NCBI RefSeq assembly: GCF_009687885.1
Contig: NZ_BLAF01000010.1
Span: 186,001 to 250,000, forward strand
DNA from: Acrocarpospora pleiomorpha
GTDB taxonomy: Bacteria > Actinomycetota > Actinomycetes > Streptosporangiales > Streptosporangiaceae
DNA length: 64,000 nucleotides
Reading direction: 5' to 3'
In this document: one piece after another, positions 8,801-17,107 of the stretch
Layout: each line of letters starts with the position of its first letter
Position numbering within the stretch: the stretch's first letter is position 1
The notes under the pieces: generated by a model
What the model saw: the letters and a program-made list of their open reading frames with translations, nothing else
Database searches by the model: none
What the model was told of the DNA's origin: nothing
Position numbers and translations under genes: made by a program

Positions 8801-9971
8801 GGAGACGATCACCGGGGCCGCGCCCATGCAGCTGCTGGTCTGGGCGGACAAGGCGCTGCGCGGCGGGTACGTGCCGGCGGACGGCGTCTTCCGGTTCAAG
8901 CCGGTCACCACCCGGAAGGTGGTGCTGCAGTTCCTGCCGCGCCGCAGCCAGGCCGTGCACGTCGCCGACATCCGCATCCCGGGCGTGCGCCCGGCGGGCG
9001 TGCCGGGGTCGTTCCCGGTCCGGACGATCTGCGGGGTCGGGCCGGCGTTGTCGGTCAACGGGTATCCCGTCCAGACCCGGATCGTCGGCGGCACGGTGGC
9101 CGACCTGATCAGCGGGCGGCCGCTGACCTTCGCCAGCTGCCAGAAGTGGACGCTGGCGGCGGGGGAGAACCGCATCCGGGTGGCCGCGCGGGACCCCTAT
9201 CGGATCCTGTCGATGGCCGTCAGGGATCCGCTGGACCGTCCTCTGCCGTCCGTCACGTCCACCCCCGTCGTCACCGAGAAGTGGACCGGCGGTGAGCGCA
9301 CGTTCTGGCCGCAGACCGACCAGCCTGGCTATCTGGTCGTCAATGAGAACTTCAATGGCGCGTGGCGGGCCAGGCTCGGGGACACCGAGCTGACCGCCGT
9401 CCGCCTCGACGGGTGGCGGCAGGCGTGGATCCTGCCACCAGGAGCGTCAGAGCATCGGGTCACGTTGGAGTACCCGCCGGAGACGAGCTACCGTGCCGCG
9501 CTGGTGGCCGGGTTCGTGCTGGTGATGGTGCTGGTGGCGCTGGCCAGGTGGCGGCGGCCGGGGGTGGCGATCCCGGCGGCCGTCCCTGCCGGGGTGTCCG
9601 CCCGCGCGGCGGCCGGGCTGGCCGTCGTGGTCGGGGTCTGGACGGGCGGGCTGTTCGGGTTGTTGCTGGTGCTGGGCACGCATGCCCTGGTCGTGGGCCT
9701 GCGGCGGGCGCCGGCGCTCCGCGCGGCCAGGGTCGTCGATTCGCCCCTCCTGGTGGTGGTCTTCCTCGGGCTGGCCGGTCTGGCGGCCGGGCTCGGTCAG
9801 TACCTCGCCGGGCTCGGCCAGGAGGCGGCGGCCGGGGTGATCGGTGATGTCGTGGCCCAGTTGCTGTGCCTGCCGGTGCTGGGGCGGCTGGTGGCCGGGC
9901 TGCTGGAGCCGGAGGAACCTCCTGTGCCGGAACCCGATGAGGTTCATGCTCTGGCGGGAGCGCGCACATGA
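5868..9971 (+). CDS. aftD: AftD-like alpha-(1->3)-arabinofuranosyltransferase
   Basis: About 1,367-residue membrane enzyme of the AftD type, which in mycobacteria adds arabinofuranose from decaprenyl-phosphoarabinose to arabinan outside the membrane. The N-terminal GT-C half has about eleven helices and an early loop ISETKLDMPVNP followed by QNQAYGYLFPMGPFY, closely matching AftD. A large extracytoplasmic region carries two discoidin-like carbohydrate-binding folds (about residues 700-830, EWLQVDLV; and 920-1045, LTIDFGRRRKIDQIEI), then C-terminal helices. The best start is TTG 5868, four bases after GGAGGAG (5857-5863); GTG 5850 is upstream of that site. It is coupled to the next gene by ATGA. 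The sugar used in this organism is not established. Confidence 0.8.
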   Translation: MIVPEQADSRFRRRSRLLAACLALFVVAFSVAPERIISETKLDMPVNPWGFLTRALTLWDSTHFGYIQNQAYGYLFPMGPFYVAGTELGLPPWVLQRLWMALVLCAAFLGIVLLADALGIGTANTRVIAGFAYALAPHAQALIGVNSSEFLPSALVPWMLIPLVRGTREGASPRRAAALSALAFVCCGGVNATAELAVLIIPFLYLLTRGRGPRRNRLLLWWLGCTAAASFWWLAPLAILGRHAFSFMPYTENAAATTGVTSLTNTLRGANNWIGYLPIDGLPWWPAAYEHSVRPWLVVLTALVAGLGLVGLVRRGLPERAFLILLVLAGTAIMVTGHLSVVANPLAGNLRDLFDGTLAVFRNIHKFDALVRLPVALGLAYLPVSAVPRFRAPIAATSSVLLGVTFLPIATAGLAARGSYPEIPGYWREAATWLNQNAGDSMVLAQPGARWGEYLWGRPMDEPLQPLLKARWASRMIVPWGSAGLTRLLDAIDQRFATGQGSAGLAEVLRRMGVGYVLVRNDLDKFSIRGAWPPRVHEAVAEAGLTLVKGFGPVVGDPKTANATTWFNQPYQALEVYRVDRPAPLAATLTGDPLRVTGGPEALLALADLGLLADGRPVLLGDDPGAASVPGSRTIVTDTLRRREVAFSELRFASSPTLTAGEKFRRPAAEHDLLDPGWDSFTSVARPAGIKAITASSSASDVTALPDTRDTGNLPFAAVDGDARTSWRSGGWDGAVGEWLQVDLVRKVSIPQLAVAFTQFVGPAVTEIEVETSAGKVRQTVKNTGAAQLVHVPPGATDRVRITVTRVAWRPKSNLGSRVGITELAIPGVAAGRTVLVPGVAANPVIPTYALGGSTGAAPGCMQGSFIWTCSGQLQMRGEDGFGFDRTITSPATAPREAVGQTMLTDPHAIETATTFPNIYPHVSASSTLVDHPAAVGLSAFDGDPKTIWYAGAFDAKPTLTIDFGRRRKIDQIEITYPETITGAAPMQLLVWADKALRGGYVPADGVFRFKPVTTRKVVLQFLPRRSQAVHVADIRIPGVRPAGVPGSFPVRTICGVGPALSVNGYPVQTRIVGGTVADLISGRPLTFASCQKWTLAAGENRIRVAARDPYRILSMAVRDPLDRPLPSVTSTPVVTEKWTGGERTFWPQTDQPGYLVVNENFNGAWRARLGDTELTAVRLDGWRQAWILPPGASEHRVTLEYPPETSYRAALVAGFVLVMVLVALARWRRPGVAIPAAVPAGVSARAAAGLAVVVGVWTGGLFGLLLVLGTHALVVGLRRAPALRAARVVDSPLLVVVFLGLAGLAAGLGQYLAGLGQEAAAGVIGDVVAQLLCLPVLGRLVAGLLEPEEPPVPEPDEVHALAGART

Positions 9972-11722
9972 CCCAGACCGAGATACGGCCCACCGTCGTC
10001 GCGCCGGCGGGTTCCCGGCTGACCGTTCTGGTGGGTGTCATCCTGGTGGCCGTGCAGCTTGGATGGCGGACGCCCGGGGTGCTGCGGTCGTTCTTCCGCG
10101 AGGACGACTTCGTCCTGATCGTCCGGGCGCATGAGCAGGATCTCGGCTGGAGCTCCCTGTTCACGCCGCTGGGTGGGCGGCTGACGCCGGGCGGACTGCT
10201 GCTGGCGTGGTTCCCGGCGCGCGCGGACGCCTACGACTGGACGGTCGTCGCGATCACCATGCTGGTGGTGCAGGCGCTGGTGTCGCTGGCGGTGCTGCGA
10301 ATGCTGGTCGTCGTCTTCGGGCGGCGTCCGGCGATTCTGGGACCCTTCATCATCTTTCTGGTGACGCCGTTGACGTTGCCCGTCCTGACCTGGTGGTCGG
10401 CGTCGCTGTCCGCGCTGGTCCCGCAGCTGGCGGTGGCCATGGCCGTCACCTCGCACGTGTTGTGGGAGCGGACAGGACGGCGGGTGCACGCGATAGCCGC
10501 CGTGTCCTGGGTGATCGCGGGCGCGTTGTTCTCGCTGTCCGTCGCGGCGGTGCCCGTCCTGCTGTTTGTTCTGTCCCGTGTCTATCTGCGCCGACGGCGT
10601 GCGCCTGTCCTGTGGACCGGGTACGGATTCGTGGTGGCCGTCAGCGTTGTCGTACGCCTGGCGGCATCGGGGTGGAACGCGCCGGACCCGGCCACCGGCG
10701 TCAGGTTCCTGTGGCGGCTGATCGGCCAGACCTTCGCGACCGGCCTGATCGGCGGGCCGGGCCGGTGGTACTTCGGGCGGCCGGACCACGGGATCGCGTT
10801 ACCCGCCCCCGCGCTCGTCGTGGCCGCCTGGATCGTCATCCTGATCGTCGTCGCGGTCACCGTGAGGGCGCGCGCGAACGCCGCCGCCGCATGGCTGATG
10901 CTGCTCGGGTACGTCCTGGCCGCCGGAGCCCTCCCCGCGCTGCTCGGTCCGGTGGCCTCGGTCGGGGAGATCCTCGGCGGGCAGACCGAACTGCTGGCGG
11001 GAACCGCTCCCGTCGTCGCGCTCTGCCTCGGCCTGGCGACGCTGGGACCGGACGCCTGGCCGCGCCTGCCCAGGCTGGCCGCCGTGGTCGCGATCGCCGG
11101 TGTGGTGGTGCTGGCCGTGTGGTCGTCGTCGGCGTACATCGGAAACATCCGGACCCAACCGGCCCGCGACTACCTGGCCACGGCCGCCGCCGAACTGGCG
11201 CGAACGCCGTCGAGCGTGCAGATCTACGACACGCCGGTGCCCCGGCAGCTGATGTCGAGCTGGTTCGGGGACTACCGGATGACCTCCCGCGTGCTCGGGC
11301 CGCTGGCCGGTCCGGACCTGCGGGACGCGATGCGCCGCCCGGCCCCCGCCGCCGACCCGATGGTCTTCGACCGGACCGGACGGCTCCGCCCGATGACGCT
11401 CACCACCGTGGTCGCCGCCGCGCCGGCCTCGACGCCCGCCTGCTACCGGCTGGTCGCCGGCCGGATCGACATCCCGCTCGCCCACGACCTGCCGGCCAGG
11501 AAGTACACGGTGGCCTTCTCCTACACCGCGACCCGCGCCGCCCTCGCCACCTTCTCCCTCGGCGGCGCCCGCGTGCCGATCACCCTCGACCGGGGTAGCG
11601 GCGTGCGTTACCTCCAGGCGACCGGCGGCGGCCCGGCGGTCCGGATCTCCGGGATCACCGCCGGCGCCGGGGTGTGCGTCAGCGGGATACGGATCGGGTC
11701 ACCGGCGCCGCGCCCGCAGTGA
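9968..11722 (+). CDS. GT-C-like polytopic membrane protein
   Basis: 584 residues with about eleven predicted membrane helices and an extracytoplasmic C-terminal domain of roughly 170 residues. The first outside loop has SFFREDDFVLIVRAHEQ, an acidic pair placed as in GT-C glycosyltransferases that use polyprenyl-phosphate sugars, so I infer an extracytoplasmic glycosyltransferase. Its ATG overlaps the aftD stop, so the two are probably translationally coupled and may act on the same glycan. Its 3' end overlaps that of the convergent acyltransferase by 44 bp. Confidence 0.65.
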   Translation: MTQTEIRPTVVAPAGSRLTVLVGVILVAVQLGWRTPGVLRSFFREDDFVLIVRAHEQDLGWSSLFTPLGGRLTPGGLLLAWFPARADAYDWTVVAITMLVVQALVSLAVLRMLVVVFGRRPAILGPFIIFLVTPLTLPVLTWWSASLSALVPQLAVAMAVTSHVLWERTGRRVHAIAAVSWVIAGALFSLSVAAVPVLLFVLSRVYLRRRRAPVLWTGYGFVVAVSVVVRLAASGWNAPDPATGVRFLWRLIGQTFATGLIGGPGRWYFGRPDHGIALPAPALVVAAWIVILIVVAVTVRARANAAAAWLMLLGYVLAAGALPALLGPVASVGEILGGQTELLAGTAPVVALCLGLATLGPDAWPRLPRLAAVVAIAGVVVLAVWSSSAYIGNIRTQPARDYLATAAAELARTPSSVQIYDTPVPRQLMSSWFGDYRMTSRVLGPLAGPDLRDAMRRPAPAADPMVFDRTGRLRPMTLTTVVAAAPASTPACYRLVAGRIDIPLAHDLPARKYTVAFSYTATRAALATFSLGGARVPITLDRGSGVRYLQATGGGPAVRISGITAGAGVCVSGIRIGSPAPRPQ

Positions 11723-14102
11723 CCGCCCGGCCAAGCTGGTGGAAGGGCTGCTCGATCAGGTGGTGGGTGAGGGCCGCCAGGGCCAGCGTGCCCGCCGCGG
11801 CGACGGCCAGGACCGTCGCGAAGCCGCCGCCGAAGGACACCTCATTGCCGGTCAGCTCGTAGTAGCCGTAGATGACGACGAACTGCCACAGGAAGATCCC
11901 GTACGAGACGCGTCCCAGGTAGCGGGCGACGGGGTTGCCGAAGACGAGGTGAGTCAGGCCCCCGCGGCCGGTGCTGAACGCCGAGGGCGCCACCAGGAAG
12001 AGGCCGACCACCGCCCACAGGACGGCTTTCGTGGTGCCTTCGGTGGCGGGGAGCGCGCCCAGGTGCAGAGGGCCGGTCAGCGGGGTGCTGCCGACGGCGA
12101 AGGCGAGCGCCGCGATCGTCCAGGACAGGGCGGGACGTCGGGCCACGACCGCGCAGAACGAGCGCGCCCGCTCGTCCGTCGCGGCCCAGGCCGAGGCGAT
12201 GGCCAGGGCCATTCCGGCCCCGAACCACAGGAAGTACCGGGGGAGCAGCATGTTGAACTCGGGCGGCATGCCGGGCTGGTGCGCGATCACCGTCCAGATG
12301 ACCGAGATCACGCCGAGCGCGCCGACTCCGGCCAGGAGTGCCAGCGCGCGCGTCCCGGTGGCCGCGCTTCTCCTGGCGAAGGCGGCGAGGGCGGCGGCGA
12401 TGAGCGGCAGGGCCAGGTAGAAGGCGACTTCGACGGAGAGCGACCACATCTGCTCCAAGCCGCGGCCTTCGGTGCCGCCCCACCACGAGCCGACGTCGTA
12501 GATCTGGAGCAGCAGCAGCCATTTCGCCCAGACCCACTGGGAGGCGTTGTGGCCGGAGTTGAAGAAGATCATCGCGATGACGGCGACCAGCCAGTAGGCG
12601 GGGAGGATGCGGAACGCCCGCCGCCACAGGTAGGCGGTGGTGTCCGGGCCGTCTCCGTCGTCCAGTGCGGCGCGGGCCCAGGGGCGGTACAACAACAACC
12701 CGGACAGGGTGAAGAAGATCGCCACGCCGACGTCCCCGCGCGACACCGCCCAGGCGCCCCAGCCTTCGGTCAGACCGGTCTTGCCGCCGACGTGGTAAAC
12801 GAGCACCGCCAGGGCGGCGAGCGCCCGGATTCCATCCAGCGCGTCCTGATGGGCCACATCCCGCTGACGCGGCCGCCTGGGTGGCTTAACCGATATTTCC
12901 CGCTTTTTCGTGACTGGTTCTGGCGGTGTGGGCGCTGGTTCCCGAGGTTCGGCCGGGCGTCCGAGGAGGGGCCGCTCCACCAGGTAGTAGGTGGCCGCCG
13001 CCAGCGCCACCGTGCCCACCAGCGACAAACCCAGCACCGTCAGGAAATTTCCTCCGAAATACGGCAGTCCAGTGACCCGGAAGACCGCCTCCATCACCAC
13101 GAACTGCCACAGGAAGATGCCGAAGGAGGCCTGCCCGAGAAAGCGCATCGGCCCGCTGCCGAGCACCCGGTTGACCCCCGTCGGCCCGGACGGCTGGCAG
13201 GCCACCGGCAGCACCACCAGCAGCGTGATCAGCGCGTGCAGCAGCAGCCGGAGCTCCTCGTCCCGCAACCCCGTGAACGGATCCCCGAACCGCCCGGCCA
13301 CCGGCGTCATCAGCAGCCAGTACGCCAGCGCGGCCATGACCAGCAGCGTCCCGGCCGACTTGGCCGCCGTGTCCCGCGCCCCGCGCGCCCGGAGCCCGCC
13401 CGGCGAGTCGGCCTCCGCCCAGGTCAGCACGGTGGCGACCGCCATACCCAGGGCGAAGAAGACCAGGTAGTGCGGTAACAGGAACTGGATCCAGAACACC
13501 CGTTCCGGCACGTGCATGAAGATCGCGTAAACGAACGAGGTGGCGCCGAGACCGCCCAGCGCGGCGAGGAGCCGTACCGCACGGGAATCGGTGTTGCCCG
13601 ACCGGATGAAGCGGCGGGCCGCCCACGCGAGCAGGGGCAGCACCAGATAGAAGGCGGCCTCGACGGCCAGGCTCCACATCTGCCCGAGCGCGGTCGGGCC
13701 GAGCCCTCCGTTCGGCCAGCCGGGGTCGGGGTCGTAGACCTGGACCAGCAGCAGCATCTGGATCCACTGGCGGACCGTGTACCCGGTCGATTCGGCGAGC
13801 ATGGTCATCGCCACCACGACGGTGATCCAGTACGCGGGCAGGATGCGCAACGCCCGCCGCCACAGATACTCCCGCACAGCGGGCCGCGGCTCCGCCAGCA
13901 GGATCTCCCGCGCCCACGGCCGGAAAAGCAGCAACCCCGACAGCGCGAAGAAGATCGACACAGCCACGTCCAGCCGCGCCACGAGCGCGCCGGCCACCCC
14001 GCCGGTCATCGTGAAGTTGGTCATCGCCGCCACGTGGAACACCAGGATGCCGAGCGCGGCGAGCGCCCGGAGCCCGCTGATCGCGTCGATCCGCCGCGTC
14101 AC
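11679..14102 (-). CDS. tandem fusion of two acyltransferase-3 domains
   Basis: 807-residue membrane protein containing two complete acyltransferase-3 modules in one frame. Domain 1 (about 1-378) has LRALAALGILVFHVAA, FFALSGLLLFRPW, RRALRILPAYW and MWSLAVEAAFY. Domain 2 (about 419-800) repeats this with LAVLVYHVGG, FFTLSGLLLYRPW, RRAFRILPAYW and MWSLSVEVAFY. The linker is proline-rich then basic (EPAPTPPEPV, PPRRPRQRD) and AT-richer than its surroundings, with no stop codon. The family transfers acyl groups to extracytoplasmic sugars using a membrane His. The GTG start overlaps the stop of the upstream acyltransferase (GTGA). A separate start for domain 2, such as the GTG near 12857, cannot be excluded. 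Related in context to Rv0228. Confidence 0.8.
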   Translation of the reverse strand: MTRRIDAISGLRALAALGILVFHVAAMTNFTMTGGVAGALVARLDVAVSIFFALSGLLLFRPWAREILLAEPRPAVREYLWRRALRILPAYWITVVVAMTMLAESTGYTVRQWIQMLLLVQVYDPDPGWPNGGLGPTALGQMWSLAVEAAFYLVLPLLAWAARRFIRSGNTDSRAVRLLAALGGLGATSFVYAIFMHVPERVFWIQFLLPHYLVFFALGMAVATVLTWAEADSPGGLRARGARDTAAKSAGTLLVMAALAYWLLMTPVAGRFGDPFTGLRDEELRLLLHALITLLVVLPVACQPSGPTGVNRVLGSGPMRFLGQASFGIFLWQFVVMEAVFRVTGLPYFGGNFLTVLGLSLVGTVALAAATYYLVERPLLGRPAEPREPAPTPPEPVTKKREISVKPPRRPRQRDVAHQDALDGIRALAALAVLVYHVGGKTGLTEGWGAWAVSRGDVGVAIFFTLSGLLLYRPWARAALDDGDGPDTTAYLWRRAFRILPAYWLVAVIAMIFFNSGHNASQWVWAKWLLLLQIYDVGSWWGGTEGRGLEQMWSLSVEVAFYLALPLIAAALAAFARRSAATGTRALALLAGVGALGVISVIWTVIAHQPGMPPEFNMLLPRYFLWFGAGMALAIASAWAATDERARSFCAVVARRPALSWTIAALAFAVGSTPLTGPLHLGALPATEGTTKAVLWAVVGLFLVAPSAFSTGRGGLTHLVFGNPVARYLGRVSYGIFLWQFVVIYGYYELTGNEVSFGGGFATVLAVAAAGTLALAALTHHLIEQPFHQLGRAVTAGAAPVTRSVSR

Positions 14103-15331
14103 GCGCGCTTCCCGAACCGGCGCGCGGGCTTCTCCACCAGCTGGTACGTCCCCCACGCGAGCACCGAACTCACCGCCAGCACGACGAAGAACACCGGAAA
14201 GAACTGCTGATCGAGGTACGCCCGCCCGCTGATGTCGTAATACGCCCAGACGACGATGATCTGCCACGCGAACACCCCGTACGACAGGTTGGCCAGCCAC
14301 CGCATCGTTCGGTTGCCAAGCAGCACGTTCACCCAGGTCCGTCCGGGCGGTTGCAGGGCCACCGGCGCGACGATCAGGAACGCCATCACCGCGTACGCGA
14401 CCAGCCGGAACGCGTCGGGGAGCAGGTCGGGGGCGAGTGACTGCGGGGTCTTCGGCCCGCCGAGCGGGGTCGCGGCCAGGCCGAACACCATGGCGGCGAG
14501 CACGAAGCAGGTGCCCGCGTTGGCGGCGATCTCGGCGCCCCGGCGGCGGATCCGTTCGGCGCCGGGGGAGTCGGCCCCGGCCCAGACGGTGAGCACGCAG
14601 ATCGCCATGCCCACGGCGAACCACGGGAAGAAGCGCGGGAGCCACCATTCCATGCGCATGGTGTAGACGGGATGGCGCACGGCGTACATGTAGGCGAAGG
14701 ACGTCAGGGACAGCGCGGTGAGCAGGATGAGCAGGCGTTTGGCCCGCGTGTCGACGGACGCGCCGCCGGCGCGGGCGGCCCGGCCGAGGGCGGCGGCCAG
14801 CAGGGGGAGGAGCAGGTAGAAGCTGACGTCGATGGAGAGCGTCCACATTTGCTGGAGGCCGATGGGGGCCAGCTGGACCACCGGCCACCACGGCGTGGGG
14901 TCGAAGACGTACACCAGGAGGAGGACTTCCGCCCAGTCCCAGACGGTCTTCGCGGCGTCGAGATTGAAGGCGACCAGCGCGGTGATCGCGACCACCCAGT
15001 AGAGCGGGAAGATGCGCAGGATCCGGCGGGTCAGGTAGACCCGGGTGCCGGGGGGCTGCGCGGTGGTCAGGAGGTGTTTGACCCAGGGGCGGTAGAGGAG
15101 CAGGCCGGAGATGGCGAAGAAGACCGCCACGCGGGCCTCGCCCCGGGAGAGCAGCCAGGCCAGCGGTCCTTCGCCGTACTGCAGGCCGGTGATGCCGGCG
15201 ATGTGGAAGACCAGGACCGCCAGGGCGGCGAGCACGCGGAGGCCGTCGACCGCGTTCAGCCGCGGGGTGGTCGCGGTGTGCTGGTCGACGTGCATCAGGC
15301 GCCTGGCCAGGGGTGCGGCGGAAGGTGACAA
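14099..15331 (-). CDS. acyltransferase-3 family membrane protein (Rv0228-like)
   Basis: About 410-residue integral membrane O-acyltransferase with ten or more helices. Family landmarks are LRVLAALAVLVFHIAG (the conserved His), FFAISGLLLYRPW, RRILRIFPLYW and MWTLSIDVSFYLLLP. In the last motif the usual Glu is Asp. The start could be TTG 15331 or ATG 15295 (MHVDQH). A better-placed ribosome-binding site serves ATG 15338, but that frame is only a shadow. It is divergent from the first DUF3068 gene across a palindrome at 15355 and coupled to the two-domain acyltransferase downstream. It probably decorates the same envelope glycan. Confidence 0.85.
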   Translation of the reverse strand: MSPSAAPLARRLMHVDQHTATTPRLNAVDGLRVLAALAVLVFHIAGITGLQYGEGPLAWLLSRGEARVAVFFAISGLLLYRPWVKHLLTTAQPPGTRVYLTRRILRIFPLYWVVAITALVAFNLDAAKTVWDWAEVLLLVYVFDPTPWWPVVQLAPIGLQQMWTLSIDVSFYLLLPLLAAALGRAARAGGASVDTRAKRLLILLTALSLTSFAYMYAVRHPVYTMRMEWWLPRFFPWFAVGMAICVLTVWAGADSPGAERIRRRGAEIAANAGTCFVLAAMVFGLAATPLGGPKTPQSLAPDLLPDAFRLVAYAVMAFLIVAPVALQPPGRTWVNVLLGNRTMRWLANLSYGVFAWQIIVVWAYYDISGRAYLDQQFFPVFFVVLAVSSVLAWGTYQLVEKPARRFGKRA

Positions 15332-15354
15332 GTCGCATTACCCTACCTCTTGCC

Positions 15355-15368
15355 TAGAATCTGTTCTA
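15355..15368. promoter_or_regulatory. TnnAACnnGTTnnA-type palindrome, copy 3 (7 of 8)
   Basis: TAGAATCTGTTCTA sits in the short divergent region between the acyltransferase operon and the first DUF3068 gene, 7 bp before ATG 15375. AAC is AAT; the other seven fixed positions match. A repressor here could shut off both directions. Confidence 0.5.
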
Positions 15369-15374
15369 CTGCGG

Positions 15375-16301
15375 ATGGGAAGTCGGATGCGGCGGTCGGC
15401 GGGTCTCCTCCTGCTCGCGGTGGCGGGGTTTCTCGGGGTGCTCGCGGTGGTCGTGCCCACCTATCTGCTGGGGGCGCTGGCGGTGGCGCCGGAGGACTAT
15501 TACGGGGTGTTCCGGCTGCGCGCCGTTGGGGCGGAAGGTCTCGATCAGGCGAGCGGGAAGGTGCTGACCGGGCTCGACGTGGAGTCCGTTTCGACCGTTC
15601 GCGGTGATCCGAACGCGGCCACCGCGGATCTTGTCGTCTGGGACGGGACGACGACCGTGCAGACGTCGACCGGGATCGTGCTCGCCTACAGCGATCGCCG
15701 GGTCGCGTTCGACAAGACGTCGGGGCTGGTCGTGACGTGCTGCGGGGCGTACGTCGGGGAGAGCGACGTCGAGCAGTCGGGCTTGGCCTACAAATGGCCA
15801 TATTTCGCCGGGCGCCGGGATTATCCGTTCTTCGATCCGGTCACGTTGCAGACCCAGCCCATGCGCTACGAGGGCGAGGAACGTGTTTCGGGACTGACCG
15901 TATACCGCTACCACCAGACGATCCCCGACCGCCGCGTCGGGCCGGTTCCCGGTGGGATACTGCCCGCCGCCACCCCCGACGTGCCCGCCTTCCTGTACGC
16001 CTCCGTCGACCGCACCTACTGGGTAGAACCGGTTACCGGAACTCCGCTCCGCGTCCGCGAAACCCAGAACCAGACCATCAGAACCGCTGGCGGGGTCCCC
16101 CGCCTGACCGCCCTCGCCGCCGACTTCCACACCCCACCCGAGGAAACGACCACCCACGCGAACGACCTCCGCCCCACGATCACCGTCCTCAGCTTCGCCC
16201 GGGGTCCCGCGCCCTGGGTGTGCGGGGGATCGGCGGCGGTCGCCTTGGTGGCGGGCCTCGTGCTTTACCGGCCGCGCGGAGATGTGGAGTCAGATGGCTG
16301 A
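15375..16301 (+). CDS. DUF3068 / PorA-family membrane protein, copy 1
   Basis: 308-residue protein with one N-terminal helix (LLLLAVAGFLGVLAVVVPTYLLG), a large extracytoplasmic domain and a C-terminal helix (PWVCGGSAAVALVAGLVLY), the topology of DUF3068 proteins such as Rv0227c. The outer domain has a paired cysteine (VVTCCGAYVG) and DRTYWVEPVTGTPLRVRETQ, both shared with the second copy at 17108. Either ATG 15375 or ATG 15387 could be used; the second follows GGGAAG. It overlaps the next methyltransferase gene by 8 nt. Function is unknown; it is tied by location to envelope glycolipid synthesis. Confidence 0.8.
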   Translation: MGSRMRRSAGLLLLAVAGFLGVLAVVVPTYLLGALAVAPEDYYGVFRLRAVGAEGLDQASGKVLTGLDVESVSTVRGDPNAATADLVVWDGTTTVQTSTGIVLAYSDRRVAFDKTSGLVVTCCGAYVGESDVEQSGLAYKWPYFAGRRDYPFFDPVTLQTQPMRYEGEERVSGLTVYRYHQTIPDRRVGPVPGGILPAATPDVPAFLYASVDRTYWVEPVTGTPLRVRETQNQTIRTAGGVPRLTALAADFHTPPEETTTHANDLRPTITVLSFARGPAPWVCGGSAAVALVAGLVLYRPRGDVESDG

Positions 16302-17007
16302 GTTACGTGACTTTTACGAGAATCCGGAGACGCCGGTGTCGGCGGCCGAGGATCGGACCACGCGGATTGTCGGGTTCCTCCGGCAGATCGTGGGGACGGC
16401 GAGCGAGCCGCTGACGATTCTCGACGTGGGCTGCGGCGACGGCGGGATCACCCGGATGGCGGTCGAGGCCGCGCCCGGACATCGGGTGGTCGGCATGGAC
16501 TGGGCGGCGGCGCCGTTGCGGACGGCCAGCGGCAAGGGGTTGACGGTGGTGCGCGGGGGCGCCGCCCATCCCGGGCTGCCGATGGCCTCCGGCCGGGTGG
16601 ACGTGGTGATCTTCTCGGAGGTGATCGAGCATCTCGTCGATCCGGACGCGGCGATCATGGAGCTGCGGCGGGTGCTCCGGCCGGGCGGGCATCTGCTGCT
16701 GTCGACGCCCAACCTGGCGGCCTGGTTCAACCGGGGCATGCTCCTGCTCGGCATGCAGCCGGTGTTCTCCGAGGTCAGCATGGCGCACGTGTTCGGCCGC
16801 CCGGGCAGTTCGGTGGCCGGGCACCTGCGGCTGTTCACGCTGCCCGCGCTCCGCGAGTTCCTCCTCGCGTACGGCTTCGCGGAACTGATCGTGCGCGGGG
16901 CGGGCTACCACGACGTCCCGGGGCCCCTCAAACCGGTCGACCGCCTCCTCCGCCACTGGCCGTCGGCGGCCGCGATCCTGACCGTGCACGCCCGCAAATC
17001 GCGCTAG
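16294..17007 (+). CDS. class I SAM-dependent methyltransferase
   Basis: 237-residue methyltransferase with ILDVGCGDGGITRMAVE (motif I), HRVVGMDWA (motif II), VDVVIFSEVIEHLVDPD (motif IV) and RVLRPGGHLLLSTPN (motif VI). ATG 16294 has GTGGAG four bases upstream and overlaps the preceding stop, so it is favoured over ATG 16282. It lies between two DUF3068 paralogues, pointing to a lipid or glycan substrate. Its UAG stop is the first part of the fourth cluster palindrome. Confidence 0.85.
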   Translation: MAELRDFYENPETPVSAAEDRTTRIVGFLRQIVGTASEPLTILDVGCGDGGITRMAVEAAPGHRVVGMDWAAAPLRTASGKGLTVVRGGAAHPGLPMASGRVDVVIFSEVIEHLVDPDAAIMELRRVLRPGGHLLLSTPNLAAWFNRGMLLLGMQPVFSEVSMAHVFGRPGSSVAGHLRLFTLPALREFLLAYGFAELIVRGAGYHDVPGPLKPVDRLLRHWPSAAAILTVHARKSR

Positions 17008-17018
17008 AACATGTTTCG
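17005..17018. promoter_or_regulatory. TnnAACnnGTTnnA-type palindrome, copy 4 (7 of 8)
   Basis: TAGAACATGTTTCG begins at the methyltransferase stop codon, 90 bp before the second DUF3068 gene. Only the last fixed base (A to G) departs from the pattern. It may regulate the downstream gene. Confidence 0.45.
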
Positions 17019-17107
17019 GTTACTTTTCAGTATCCTCAGTGACGCATGTCACAACAAGCTCTACCATGACGCGAAATGGACCATGTTTCACGGACATGGA
17101 GGGGCCG

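Noticed and set aside
5739..8960. Long minus-strand open frame upstream of the methyltransferase (would make a 1,319-residue protein)
   Set aside because: It is the antisense shadow of aftD: composition is Arg/Gly/Pro-rich with no domain, and methyltransferase homology begins only at about 5738.
3447..13055. Recurring GAAATTTC palindromes (for example 3447, 4989, 13042)
   Set aside because: Short self-complementary octamer, two copies inside coding sequence, with no consistent position; likely chance.
14103..15338. N-terminal extension of the double acyltransferase frame to ATG 15338
   Set aside because: Although ATG 15338 has a fair ribosome-binding site, the 412 extra residues are a frame shadow of the upstream acyltransferase.
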